A program made the position numbers and the translations under genes. DNA of 64,000 bases from Pseudobutyrivibrio sp. ACV-2 (GTDB taxonomy: Bacteria; Bacillota; Clostridia; Lachnospirales; Lachnospiraceae). The notes beneath the pieces are model-generated. The model had not been told where the DNA came from and made no database searches. It worked only from the letters and a program-made list of their open reading frames with translations. Below are positions 25,801 to 35,671 of the stretch, in pieces (within the stretch, counting starts at the first letter, position 1; each line of letters begins with the position of its first letter). The stretch spans positions 62,001 to 126,000 of the forward strand of contig NZ_FNQZ01000004.1 in NCBI RefSeq assembly GCF_900107545.1, in the 5' to 3' direction.

Positions 25801-26964
25801 GTGAAAGCATTAATTGTTTCTTCTGTGTATGGTTTTTTGTCTAAATTTGAAAGACAAAACGTTGAGCTTTTGGAAGCCATGAACGTCGAGGTGCACTACG
25901 CATCTAATTCTCATAATATTGTCTATGAAGACGACGAGGATATTTTGAAAGAATTAGGTGTTAAGTATCAGGACATTCCAATTACTCAGTCACTAGTAGA
26001 CGTCGGGGCTAATATTAAAGCTATCGTTGCCTTACGCAGACTCATCAAGACTGAAAAATTTAATATCATCCATTGTCACACACCTACTGGAGGTATGGTT
26101 ACAAGACTTGCCTGTATAGGTCTAAAAGGGGTGTATGTGATTTACACTGCGCACGGGTTCCATTTTTATCATGGCGCATCCAAAATATGGAATGCTATAT
26201 ACTATTTGGCAGAGCTTTTCATGAGCAGAAATACCAACGCAATCGTCACTATCAATCACGAGGACGAATGTGCTGCCAAAACTATGTATGCAGATAATGT
26301 TTATCGGATTCCAGGTGAGGGCGTGGATTCGGAATATTATTGTCTGACCAACGATGACGACAAAACAAAAGAGCGAGAGCTGTTAGATATAAAAAAGGAT
26401 GATTTTTTCATCATAAGTGTTGGAGAGATTAGAAAAAACAAGAATCAGAAAAAGATTATAGAAACCATCCGCTATTTCAAACAAAATAATGATGGATTCA
26501 ATGTAATCTATGGAATTATCGGAAGTGGAAGTCAGGAACGTTCCTTAAAAAAATACGTTAAGAAGTATCATTTAGAAGATAATGTGAAATTCTTTGGCTA
26601 CGAGGTAGATATACGTCGATTCCTAAGAGCTGCAGATGTAATGGTATTTCCATCAATCAGGGAAGGCCTTGGTATGGCTCCACTTGAAGCAATGTTTACA
26701 GGGCTTCCAGTTATCGCATCAAGCAATAGAGGGTCAAAAGAATACATCAAAGATAAGAAAAACGGCCTTCTGGTAACAGAAGATACTGTGGAGGCTTATG
26801 CCAATGCTATTATGCGAATGTATTCATATAAGCTAGAGCATAAAAAATATAATAGAGAAAACATTAGAGAATCAGTTACAGCTTTTGAAAAATCAGAATC
26901 AGAAAAAGTGATGAGAAAGGTCTACGAGGATGCCTTCAATAAGTGTAATGTTTCCGGTTTATAA
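25801..26964 (+). CDS. Glycosyltransferase family 4
   Basis: This 387-residue GT-B enzyme starts at a GTG (a gggagag ribosome site lies upstream) and opens VKALIVSSVYGFLSKFER. The C-terminal half has the donor site SIREGLGMAPLEAMFTGLPV. Such enzymes move sugars from nucleotide donors to lipid-linked oligosaccharides in the cytoplasm. The sugar is unknown. It follows the LCP gene by 14 bp and overlaps the next gene by 35 bp. Confidence 0.88.
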   Translation: MKALIVSSVYGFLSKFERQNVELLEAMNVEVHYASNSHNIVYEDDEDILKELGVKYQDIPITQSLVDVGANIKAIVALRRLIKTEKFNIIHCHTPTGGMVTRLACIGLKGVYVIYTAHGFHFYHGASKIWNAIYYLAELFMSRNTNAIVTINHEDECAAKTMYADNVYRIPGEGVDSEYYCLTNDDDKTKERELLDIKKDDFFIISVGEIRKNKNQKKIIETIRYFKQNNDGFNVIYGIIGSGSQERSLKKYVKKYHLEDNVKFFGYEVDIRRFLRAADVMVFPSIREGLGMAPLEAMFTGLPVIASSNRGSKEYIKDKKNGLLVTEDTVEAYANAIMRMYSYKLEHKKYNRENIRESVTAFEKSESEKVMRKVYEDAFNKCNVSGL

Positions 26965-27727
26965 CTGTAAAAAAACATATTTGAAAAAGGCGATTGAGTC
27001 AATACTTGCTCAGTCTTTCAGGGATTTTGAACTGATTATATTTGACGATGGTTCTGTTAATAATGTTAAAGGCATTATTGATGAATATGCTAAAAGAGAT
27101 ACAAGAATTGTATTTATCCGAGAGGAAGTGCATCATGGGCTGGCATATGGCTTAAACCATATGGTGAAAATAGCCAATGGCAAGTATCTGGCAAGAATGG
27201 ATGCGGATGATATAAGCTCTCCTTCAAGATTTGAAAAGGAATATACATTTTTGGAAAATCACTTGGAGTATGGTTTTGTTGGAGGCAATTTGCTTTTGAT
27301 GGATGATACCGACAAGGTATATGGCAAGCGTAAATATCCAAAGAAACCTGTAAATAAAGATTTTTTGAAGTATCAACCTTATGCCCATCCAACTATTATG
27401 TTTCGTAAATGCGTATTAAGCATGGACAATCCATACGGCTCAAATAACAAATCGCGCCGTGGTGAGGATTATCAGCTGTTTATGAATTTGACAGCAGCTG
27501 GAATAAAAGGGTTCAACCTGCAGGAGGATTTGCTTTATTACAGGGAGACCAAAGATAGCTACAACCGCAGGAAACTGAGTGATCAGCTGGCCGAGGTTGT
27601 CATTAGATGGAATGGATTCAAAAAGTTAGGTTTGAATCCATGGCTTGAAATCTACTATGTTATTAAACCGCTTATTGTTTGGATGGTTCCAAACAGAATT
27701 GCTTTTAGAATCAGAAATGGATTTTAA
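26930..27727 (+). CDS. Glycosyltransferase family 2
   Basis: This 265-residue GT-A enzyme opens SISVMFPVYNCKKTYLKKAI, has FDDGS at about residue 40 and the donor-metal DxD as MDADD near residue 92. RRGEDYQLFM marks the acceptor side (the usual E-D motif). Its start lies inside the end of the preceding gene (35-bp overlap in another frame), so the two are coupled. Sugar unknown. Confidence 0.88.
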   Translation: MPSISVMFPVYNCKKTYLKKAIESILAQSFRDFELIIFDDGSVNNVKGIIDEYAKRDTRIVFIREEVHHGLAYGLNHMVKIANGKYLARMDADDISSPSRFEKEYTFLENHLEYGFVGGNLLLMDDTDKVYGKRKYPKKPVNKDFLKYQPYAHPTIMFRKCVLSMDNPYGSNNKSRRGEDYQLFMNLTAAGIKGFNLQEDLLYYRETKDSYNRRKLSDQLAEVVIRWNGFKKLGLNPWLEIYYVIKPLIVWMVPNRIAFRIRNGF

Positions 27728-27744
27728 GTCTTAGGAGTTATGTT

Positions 27745-29175
27745 TTGAAAGAAAAAAAGATAATAGAGTATGAGAAAATCTACAAAGCAGTTCCAAAGCT
27801 AGGTGATTTATCAGCAAGACCTGGTGAGCACAGAGTCTTCTCCAATAGAGAAGACGAAGTGATTTATAATACTGGGAATTACGTTTTGGTACCGGTTTTA
27901 AACAGCTTTGTGTTACATGTTCTTGAGGAAGCTATGAATAAGGGAATCAAGACCTTATTTTTTCTCGCAAGAGATGCCTATTTCTATTACCGAATAGCAG
28001 AAAAATACGTAAAAGAGTTTGATTTAAATATAAATTGTAAATATCTATATGTTTCGAGGTTATCTTTAAGAGTTCCCCTTTACCATTTAGATGTTGATCA
28101 AGCTTTATCTTATATTACTTTGAGCGGAGTAGATGTTACTCCTACTACAGTGTTGAATCGCTCAGGACTTTCAGAGGGCGATAAAACACAGTTTATACAA
28201 AAAATAGCAGACTTCCTTGGAATTGGCGTTGATGAACAGATTCCAAGGCACAGACTTAAAGAAGTCAAAGCTATTTTAAAAAATGACATAGACTTTCTTG
28301 GCCTGTTAATAGAAAATTCAAAAAAGGAATTTTTAAGTGCTTCTAAATACTTAGAGGAGGCAGGCTTTGGAAATAAAGAAAAAATAGCTATTGTGGATAG
28401 TGGCTGGGTTGGTTCAATACAACAAAGCCTAAACAAATTTCACATTGCTATGGGTGGGCAGGAACCTATAGAAGGTTATTATTACGGGTTATATGAAATA
28501 CCACCAAAGGCAGAAGAAAAGTATTATCACTCATTTTTGTTTGGGCCTAGGTCGAGACTAAAGGAAAAAGTGGCTTTTAATAATTGCTTGTTTGAGTGTG
28601 TTTTTTCAGCACCACACGGTATGACCCTAAGATATAAATATAATCCAAAAGGGACTGTCCCGGTTTTATCTGATATAACAGTAAAACAGATTGCTTTTCT
28701 AAATCAGATAGATGGTATTATCGACGATTATCAGGAAAACCTGCTTCGTGAATACGATAATTTTCAAGATATATGTACATTGTTTAACAATCCTATATCA
28801 AAAAAAACAATTGAAAAAGCATTATTTAACTTTATGTCCAAACCATCTCTTGAAGAAGCGAAAGTATTTGGACAATTACATTTTTCAGATGATGTTATCG
28901 ACTATGATAACGCTGTGTTGGCCACAAGGCTTACAGAAAAAGACTTGCATGACAATCATTTCTTAAAGAGGGTTTATCTTGAACTTCGTGAAATGATTTT
29001 TGGTAAAAGGTATGTGGTCAATATATCAGGTTGGTATGAGGCATCAGTGATGCTTTATGCAAAACCAGCCACTGTAAGATACCATTTGACTGCGTATAAT
29101 CACTACAAATATTACATGCAATATAGTAAAAGAAAACGATGGATAAGAGAGCGTGAGAGATATGAAACGACATGA
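27745..29175 (+). CDS. COG5610-like C-terminal domain protein, HAD part absent
   Basis: The 476-residue protein starts at a TTG with taggag upstream. FFLARDAYFYYRIAEKYV and IAIVDSGWVGSIQQSL match the C-terminal portion of the larger protein at 39378-41525 (FLSRDGDTLKQVYE, LLVDIGWAGSGAIAI). The N-terminal HAD phosphatase domain of that protein is missing here. The family turns up in polysaccharide loci and its role is unknown. This copy stands between a GT2 gene and the exporter ATPase. Confidence 0.72.
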   Translation: MKEKKIIEYEKIYKAVPKLGDLSARPGEHRVFSNREDEVIYNTGNYVLVPVLNSFVLHVLEEAMNKGIKTLFFLARDAYFYYRIAEKYVKEFDLNINCKYLYVSRLSLRVPLYHLDVDQALSYITLSGVDVTPTTVLNRSGLSEGDKTQFIQKIADFLGIGVDEQIPRHRLKEVKAILKNDIDFLGLLIENSKKEFLSASKYLEEAGFGNKEKIAIVDSGWVGSIQQSLNKFHIAMGGQEPIEGYYYGLYEIPPKAEEKYYHSFLFGPRSRLKEKVAFNNCLFECVFSAPHGMTLRYKYNPKGTVPVLSDITVKQIAFLNQIDGIIDDYQENLLREYDNFQDICTLFNNPISKKTIEKALFNFMSKPSLEEAKVFGQLHFSDDVIDYDNAVLATRLTEKDLHDNHFLKRVYLELREMIFGKRYVVNISGWYEASVMLYAKPATVRYHLTAYNHYKYYMQYSKRKRWIRERERYETT

Positions 29176-30757
29176 GATTAGAGGCTTGACGGTTGCGCTG
29201 GCAATCTTGTCTTGCGCATTTATAAATCCTCATTATGCCTATGCTGCAGGTGAGATTACATTTGGTTCAACAGAGTATTACGAAGAAGATAATTCAAAAT
29301 TCCCAATAGGTGTTTATGTCAATACAACTGATAGAAATCAAAACTATCACATAGAACTAAAGTATGACAAAAACAGAATGCAATATATTAAGGGTGGTGA
29401 TTCTGAGGAAGACGGAATAATCACTCTTGAAGGTAGCGGATTGTCAGCAACCAGGAAGTATATGCTTTCATTTGAAACGCTTTCAGGTGGCAATGGCTAT
29501 ATATCTGTTGTAGATGGTTACACTAGTGATGCTGATGGCTCAAATCGTCAACCAATAGAAGACTTAACCAACGTAGATGTCTTTATCGAAGGTGAAGATA
29601 TAGTTGGTGAAGTAGAGGAAGAAGAAGTTCAACCTGAGGTTGAAGTGGTCATGCCTGAAGCTGATGTAGTGTCTGAAACTGAGGTCGTTACTGCTCAAAG
29701 TAACATTGATGAAAAAGAAAGTGAAAATTCAGAGGAGATTACATTGAAAGCTAATTTTATAAGCAATGGAGTGAATACATTACCACTCATCATAGGTATT
29801 GTAAGTATGTCCATAGGTGTTTTGATTCTTGGGATTGTGGGTGTTGTACTTTTTATGAAGAAGAATCCAAAGACAGAAAAACAGAAAAAGAAAACGTATA
29901 TACGTAGTAATTTTTTCGACGATGAAATAGATATTCAAGATTTAGGTGATCTTGAGGATTTAGATGATCATAATGACTCTAATACAGTAATTTCTGTTCA
30001 GAATGTAACAATGAAATTTAAGGTTGCTACACAGAATGTAAATGGCATAAAGGATTATTTCATACAATTACTTAAAAGAAATATTTCTTATAGAGAGTTT
30101 TTTGCTCTTGATGACGTAAGTTTTGATGTAACTAAAGGAGAAGTAGTAGGTATTATCGGAACAAATGGTTCCGGAAAATCTACAATCCTTAAAATCGTAT
30201 CAGGAGCTCTTCGTCCTACATCAGGTACAGTAAAGGTTGATAGAAAAAAGGTTCAGCTTCTTACACTTGGTACAGGTTTTGACATGGAGCTTACAGGTCG
30301 CGAGAATGTTTACCTCAACGGTGCTATCATCGGTTACTCAAAAGCTTTTTTGGATGAGCACTATGATGAAATCGTAAAGTTTGCAGAGCTTGAAGATTTC
30401 ATGGATGAAAAGGTTAAAAACTACTCAAGTGGTATGGTAAGTCGTCTGGGATTTGCAATCGCCACAGCCGGTGATGCAGCTGAAATCCTTATCTTGGATG
30501 AAGTCCTTTCTGTAGGTGATGAGTTCTTTAGAAAAAAGAGCTTAAAGCGTGTTAAAGAAATGATTCATGGTGGAAGTACTGTACTTCTCGTTAGCCATAG
30601 CATGCCTACTATCAAGGAAAACTGTTCAAAGGTTGTATGGATTGAAAAGGGAAAGCTTCGAATGGTAGGTAAACCTGAGGTTGTATGTAAAGCTTACCAG
30701 CAAATGCAGGAAAAAGGTGTGCCAGAACCTATAAAAAAGGTTAGTGAGGTATCTTAG
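29162..30757 (+). CDS. Fusion of secreted cohesin-like domain to polysaccharide ABC-exporter ATPase
   Basis: About 531 residues. A signal peptide (to about 30) leads to a domain (about 31-145) with cohesin-like traits (YHIELKYDKNRMQYIKGG; YMLSFETLSGGNGYISV). An acidic linker, one membrane helix (about 208-233) and a basic stop follow, then a TagH/Wzt-type ATPase with GTNGSGKST (about 333-341), YSSGM signature, LILDE Walker B and SHSM switch. The arrangement puts the first domain outside and the ATPase inside. The GTG at 29153 is an alternative start. Next genes are the two permeases. Confidence 0.8.
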   Translation: MKRHEIRGLTVALAILSCAFINPHYAYAAGEITFGSTEYYEEDNSKFPIGVYVNTTDRNQNYHIELKYDKNRMQYIKGGDSEEDGIITLEGSGLSATRKYMLSFETLSGGNGYISVVDGYTSDADGSNRQPIEDLTNVDVFIEGEDIVGEVEEEEVQPEVEVVMPEADVVSETEVVTAQSNIDEKESENSEEITLKANFISNGVNTLPLIIGIVSMSIGVLILGIVGVVLFMKKNPKTEKQKKKTYIRSNFFDDEIDIQDLGDLEDLDDHNDSNTVISVQNVTMKFKVATQNVNGIKDYFIQLLKRNISYREFFALDDVSFDVTKGEVVGIIGTNGSGKSTILKIVSGALRPTSGTVKVDRKKVQLLTLGTGFDMELTGRENVYLNGAIIGYSKAFLDEHYDEIVKFAELEDFMDEKVKNYSSGMVSRLGFAIATAGDAAEILILDEVLSVGDEFFRKKSLKRVKEMIHGGSTVLLVSHSMPTIKENCSKVVWIEKGKLRMVGKPEVVCKAYQQMQEKGVPEPIKKVSEVS

Positions 30758-30759
30758 TT

Positions 30760-31521
30760 ATGGAATATGGATTAAAGCAATATATTTTCGTAATTAGAGA
30801 GCTCACTACAAGGGAGATTAAGCGAAAGTATTCAAGGTCAGTATTAGGTATTTTTTGGAGTGTATTACAGCCACTGTTATTTATGTTTGTTATGACCGCA
30901 GTTTTTAGTGGGTTTACGCTGAACAATATTTCTTATCCAGTTTATTATTTGACAGGATATACAACTTGGTCAATGTTTAATATAGCTACTACCACATCTA
31001 TGACTGCATTTGAAGATAATAAATTGCTATTTCAGAAAACAAAATTACCAAGAGGGATTTTTGTGCTTTCACGTGATTATACATCGCTAGTAAATTTAGG
31101 ATTTTCTTCTATTGCATTACTTGTAGTTCTGATATTTTTTAGAGTGCAAATAAAATGGACTGTTATTTTATTTTTTGTGGATATATTTTTTGAATTACTT
31201 TTTACTGTAGGTATTTCTTTTTTGCTAGCAACTATATATGTTTTTTATAAGGATATTAAATTTTTATGGCACAATATTCTTGTTTTACTGATTCACATGA
31301 TTGCGATATTTTATCCTATTGAGCGTTATCCAGAAGCTGTACAAGAGTACACATTGATTAATCCTTTGTTTATTTATCCTGATATTGCAAGAAAAAGTAT
31401 TATAAATGGTACATATGAATTAAAACAATTAATTGCAATGATTGTTTGGGCTATTGGTTCACTACTTCTTGGATTTATAGTCTTTAAGCTGGCAGAAAAT
31501 AGTATTATAAAGAAAATTTAG
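30760..31521 (+). CDS. Polysaccharide ABC transporter permease (ABC-2 type), first
   Basis: This 253-residue protein has about six membrane helices and the TagG/Wzm pattern: ELTTREIKRKYSRSVLGIFWSVLQPLLFM near the start and a conserved IFYPIERYPE segment. With the preceding ATPase it would carry a lipid-linked polysaccharide across the membrane. It starts two bases after that gene stops. A second, different permease follows. Confidence 0.88.
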   Translation: MEYGLKQYIFVIRELTTREIKRKYSRSVLGIFWSVLQPLLFMFVMTAVFSGFTLNNISYPVYYLTGYTTWSMFNIATTTSMTAFEDNKLLFQKTKLPRGIFVLSRDYTSLVNLGFSSIALLVVLIFFRVQIKWTVILFFVDIFFELLFTVGISFLLATIYVFYKDIKFLWHNILVLLIHMIAIFYPIERYPEAVQEYTLINPLFIYPDIARKSIINGTYELKQLIAMIVWAIGSLLLGFIVFKLAENSIIKKI

Positions 31522-31531
31522 TGGGTGAAGT

Positions 31532-32296
31532 ATGGAAAAACTTAGACAATATTATTTTGTTATGCAGCAAATTGGATATAAGGAACAACGAAAAAAAAGT
31601 AATGAGACGAGCTTGGGATTTGTTTGGAATCTGTTAAATCCATTGTTGTATATGGTGATTTTATCTACATATTACACCAATATAATAATCCATGATATTG
31701 ATAGATTTCCTGTCTTTGTGTTTACAGGAATTACAATCTTTAATTTTTATAATTCATCAACAAAAACTGCGATGAAATCACTTGTTAATAATAAAAATCT
31801 TTTGATAAAGACTAAATTGCCGGTTGAGGTTTTTGTAATTAATAGCATTTATTCGGGCTTTAGGGAATTCTTGTTTTCGTCCATAGCATTGATTCCAATA
31901 TGTATATATTACAAAGTGCATATTACTTGGAGGATTATTTTAGTTATTCCAATATTGTTAATCACAGCTAGTATAATTACTAGTATTGGAAGAATTCTAG
32001 CTATTTGTTATACATTTTTTGGCGATGTTGAGTATCTATATTCAGTTTTAATGTCAATGCTGGTTTTTGTGTCAGGTACTTTTCTACCACTAGGAAATTA
32101 TCCTGAGAATATTAGATATCTTTTAACCTATAATCCTATTTTCCTTTCTATTATTTTATATAGAAACAGCCTAATGTATGGGATTCAATCCCATTGGTCT
32201 GCATGGGCAAAATTTTTAATGTGGTTTTTAGCATTGCTGATTTTTTCAAGATATATATTTGATAAAAAGAAAGATGATTGCATAAACATGTTATGA
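31532..32296 (+). CDS. Polysaccharide ABC transporter permease (ABC-2 type), second
   Basis: This 254-residue protein has the same fold and landmarks as the first permease (YKEQRKKSNETSLGFVWNLLNPLLYM, SGTFLPLGNYPENIRYLL) but is clearly diverged. TagG/Wzm exporters usually have one permease acting as a homodimer, so two linked genes suggest a heterodimer or two transport routes. It ends with ATGA, overlapping the next start. Confidence 0.86.
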   Translation: MEKLRQYYFVMQQIGYKEQRKKSNETSLGFVWNLLNPLLYMVILSTYYTNIIIHDIDRFPVFVFTGITIFNFYNSSTKTAMKSLVNNKNLLIKTKLPVEVFVINSIYSGFREFLFSSIALIPICIYYKVHITWRIILVIPILLITASIITSIGRILAICYTFFGDVEYLYSVLMSMLVFVSGTFLPLGNYPENIRYLLTYNPIFLSIILYRNSLMYGIQSHWSAWAKFLMWFLALLIFSRYIFDKKKDDCINML

Positions 32297-33366
32297 TTTC
32301 AAAAAAAATATTATTGGTAAGCTTTGAAATGACATATTCTGGCGCACCTGTTGCAGTGTTAAAGATGGCTCGTGTTTTTAGAAGTATAGGGTATCAAGTT
32401 GATATTTGGACATTGCATGATGGTCCATTTACTACAGAGTTCAGCAATGATGGATTTGATATAGTTAGTATTAATTACCCATCAGATGCCGGTTATGAAT
32501 TAGATAATAAATTAAAAGATTATAGGTTATGTATATGTCATACAATTTTTTGTTCAGAAATAGCTCGGTATATACAACGAGTTTTAAAAACAGTTTTATA
32601 TATTCACGAAGCTGATAATATTGAAGAATTAATTAAAAACTGTGATATTATGCCAGATGACTTTTTAAATATAAATAGATATTGGTGTGTTAGTGAATAT
32701 GCAAAGCAGAAGATATTAGATAAATATCAACTTGAGAATCTCGACATTTTACCTAATTATGTTGAAGAATATATATTAAAAGAAAATAACGTAGATTTTG
32801 AAAAAAAACTTAAATTATGTTTGGCGGGAACAATAGAATTTCGAAAAGGATTGGATGTTGTAGTTAGTGCTATAGACAATCTACCTGTCGAAGTGAAAAA
32901 ATCTATTGAATTACACATAATTGGAAGGATACCTGAGTGGTCACAGGATTACGCCTCAAAATATATAAATCACGAATGTGTAGTATATCATGGTGAAATT
33001 CGAGATATTACCAAGTTATACAGATTATACAGTTCAATGGATTTATTTATTATAGCTTCTAGAGATGAATCATGTTCGCTGGTGGCATTAGAGGCGGCTA
33101 TGTTAAAAAAAGCTTTGTTAGTAACTGAAAATACAGGTGCAAAATATATAGTTGATAATCCTAAATGTATTCTAAAAACAGGTGATACACATGAATTAGC
33201 CAATCAGATTACAGAATTCATAAAAAATCGTTCATTACTCAACTATGAGGGAAAGAAGAATTATAGAAATTATAAAAAGAAGGCGTCTATATCGAATTAT
33301 AAAAAAAAATTAATACATAACATATTTAAAATAAAGTTTTCATTAAAGGGAGGAAATATAAAATGA
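32293..33366 (+). CDS. Glycosyltransferase family 4
   Basis: The sequence opens MISKKILLVSFEMTYSGAPV, the GT4 N-terminal nucleotide-like loop, and has ASRDESCSLVALEAAMLKKAL, with the donor-binding E-x7-E as usual in the C-terminal half. I start it at the ATG overlapping the previous stop (ATGA), giving 357 residues; a TTG at 32278 is possible. Bases become strongly A/T-rich here (many AAA and TTA codons), unlike the flanking metabolic genes. Confidence 0.85.
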   Translation: MISKKILLVSFEMTYSGAPVAVLKMARVFRSIGYQVDIWTLHDGPFTTEFSNDGFDIVSINYPSDAGYELDNKLKDYRLCICHTIFCSEIARYIQRVLKTVLYIHEADNIEELIKNCDIMPDDFLNINRYWCVSEYAKQKILDKYQLENLDILPNYVEEYILKENNVDFEKKLKLCLAGTIEFRKGLDVVVSAIDNLPVEVKKSIELHIIGRIPEWSQDYASKYINHECVVYHGEIRDITKLYRLYSSMDLFIIASRDESCSLVALEAAMLKKALLVTENTGAKYIVDNPKCILKTGDTHELANQITEFIKNRSLLNYEGKKNYRNYKKKASISNYKKKLIHNIFKIKFSLKGGNIK

Positions 33367-34451
33367 ATGAAAATGTAGAAATTTCTATTGTTGTGCCAGT
33401 GTGTAATGTAGGGGCGTATTTGGAAGAGTGTTTGGATAGTATATTAAATCAAACATTTAAAAGTTTTGAAGCTATATGTGTAAATGATGGCTCTACAGAT
33501 AATTCTTTAGATATTTTGCGTGAATATGAGAAGAAAGATAAACGTATTAAGGTAATTACTAAGGCAAATTCTGGCTATGGAAATACTATGAATGTAGGCA
33601 TGGATGCAGCTCAAGGTAGATATATTTGTATTATTGAATCAGATGATTATGTAGATAAGCATATGTTGGAACGATTATTTGATTCTATTGAGAAATATGA
33701 TGCAGATGTAGTTAAGTCAGATCATTATATTTTCTCTACCAAAAATGGGAAAAATAGAAGTCAATTCCAAGCGGTATGTCCTGATGAATACTATAACAGA
33801 GTTCTTAACGTTACAGTATGTCCTGAGATTTTTACATTTACAATGATGAATTGGACTGGCATATATAAGACTGAATATTTACGTGAGAATAATATAAGAC
33901 ACAATGAGACCCCAGGCGCTAGTTTTCAGGATAATGGATTCTGGTTTCAGGCTATATCTATGGCTAACAAAATTGTATTTATCAATGAAGCATTTTACTA
34001 TTACAGACAAGATAATCCTAATTCATCAATTAATAACAAGAAAAAAGTATTTTGCATTTGTGATGAATATAAATTCATGCGAGAAATATTAGATAGTCAC
34101 AAGGAGTTTGGCGAGGAAATACACAAGCGTTTCTTTGAAAAGAAGCTCTTCAATTATTTAAATTCATACAACAGAGTGGCTATTGATTATAAGTTGGAGT
34201 TTTTAGAGCATATAAGTAAAGAATTCGAAGAAGATTTAAAAGATCCATTATTGAGAGTTGAATCTCTTGATCCATGGATTTTCATGCAGGTGAATCGAAT
34301 TATTGATTCTCCAAAGTTGTTTATGCTCGAGGATTGTTCAGTTAGATATCGCGATCAATATAATGAGAGCCATGAAAAGCTTGTGAAGATTAGAAATTCA
34401 GAAGAGTTTAAACGAGGAATTAAAGTTAAAGAATTATTACATGTAAAATAA
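33363..34451 (+). CDS. Glycosyltransferase family 2
   Basis: This 362-residue GT-A enzyme opens ISIVVPVCNVGAYLEECL, has VNDGSTDNSL near residue 40 and IESDDYVD as donor-metal motif near residue 95. The C-terminal 130 residues are helical and of the type seen in capsular and teichoic polymer GT2s. It overlaps the previous gene by 4 bp. Sugar unknown. Confidence 0.88.
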   Translation: MNENVEISIVVPVCNVGAYLEECLDSILNQTFKSFEAICVNDGSTDNSLDILREYEKKDKRIKVITKANSGYGNTMNVGMDAAQGRYICIIESDDYVDKHMLERLFDSIEKYDADVVKSDHYIFSTKNGKNRSQFQAVCPDEYYNRVLNVTVCPEIFTFTMMNWTGIYKTEYLRENNIRHNETPGASFQDNGFWFQAISMANKIVFINEAFYYYRQDNPNSSINNKKKVFCICDEYKFMREILDSHKEFGEEIHKRFFEKKLFNYLNSYNRVAIDYKLEFLEHISKEFEEDLKDPLLRVESLDPWIFMQVNRIIDSPKLFMLEDCSVRYRDQYNESHEKLVKIRNSEEFKRGIKVKELLHVK

Positions 34452-34485
34452 TATAAAAAAATTAGAACGGAGAAAATCAAAGGTT

Positions 34486-35634
34486 ATGGGTAATGAAGTG
34501 ATGGAAAATGAATTAAACAAAGTTGAGAATGAATATAATCCAGTTATATCGGTAATAATTCCAGTTTATAATGCAGAAAAGTATATCATGAAGTGTTTGG
34601 AGACAATTAGCAATCAGTCATACTGGCATCTTGAAATCATTTGTGTTGATGATGGCTCTACAGATCATTCATTAGAGTTATTGGAATTGTTTTCAAAGAA
34701 AGATGACAGAATAAAGATTATCCGACAGAAAAATTCAGGTCCAGCTGCTGCTAGAAATGTTGCTTTAAGACACGCTACTGGTGATTTTATTAGTTTTGTT
34801 GATGCAGATGATTACCTCGAATATAATGCATATGAGATTCTAATAAATAAGATTAAAGAAAATAATATTTGGGATTTGGTTATCTTTGGAGGAAATGTTG
34901 TTGGTGAACCTAATGATTATATTTCAGGCGTGCTAACTACTCAGTACAGTGAACATATCAATTGCAAACCAAGTGAAATAATATTTAGAGAAAAAGCTGC
35001 GAAACCATTTCTTTGGTTACATTTAATTAGAAGAGAATTATTATCAAGCCCTACTGAGCTTTTCTTTGATGAGACTATGAATTTGGGAGAAGACCAGATA
35101 TTCCAGTTCGGATATGTTCCAAGAGCAAAAAATGTTTTAGTTCTTGAAGATAAATTATACAACTATAGAATAACTAAGAATGCTTCATTGATGCAATTGT
35201 ATAGTCATAGACGTATCAAGAAGACTGAAATGCATTTTGAGATTATTAGAAAAGTTGTCAATGAATGGAAGGAAATGGGCTACTATGATTCCAATAAAGA
35301 TGAACTTTGGACATGGGCTGTTAGTTTTGTTTATTGGACTATTATAGATTTCCCTGTGGAATATAGAAAAAAATATTCTCAAGATTTTGTGGATCTTCTT
35401 GAAAAGGAAAATCATGAGGGGGCATATATTATCCTTGAATATGAGAGTGCTCATTATGATGAAATGCGTGAATGGACTTTAAATGATTATTCAGAAGAAA
35501 AAGAGTTGGCTCGTTTAGTAAAAAAGATAGAGCATGAAAATTATGAAGTTCAGGAAACTCTTAAATCAAGAGCGTTTAAAATTGGTAGAATTTTAACACC
35601 TGAAAGCAAACGATTAGACTTGTCTGCTTTTTAA
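34486..35634 (+). CDS. Glycosyltransferase family 2
   Basis: This 382-residue enzyme has ISVIIPVYNAEKYIMKCL, VDDGSTDHSL and FVDADDYLEYN as its nucleotide and metal motifs. The C-terminal half differs from its neighbour, so it probably uses another acceptor or sugar. A ribosome site (aacggag) lies upstream of an ATG at 34486; an ATG at 34501 is possible. Confidence 0.88.
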   Translation: MGNEVMENELNKVENEYNPVISVIIPVYNAEKYIMKCLETISNQSYWHLEIICVDDGSTDHSLELLELFSKKDDRIKIIRQKNSGPAAARNVALRHATGDFISFVDADDYLEYNAYEILINKIKENNIWDLVIFGGNVVGEPNDYISGVLTTQYSEHINCKPSEIIFREKAAKPFLWLHLIRRELLSSPTELFFDETMNLGEDQIFQFGYVPRAKNVLVLEDKLYNYRITKNASLMQLYSHRRIKKTEMHFEIIRKVVNEWKEMGYYDSNKDELWTWAVSFVYWTIIDFPVEYRKKYSQDFVDLLEKENHEGAYIILEYESAHYDEMREWTLNDYSEEKELARLVKKIEHENYEVQETLKSRAFKIGRILTPESKRLDLSAF

Positions 35635-35671
35635 AAACATAAAAGATATAAAAAAAGAATGGAATAAATAA

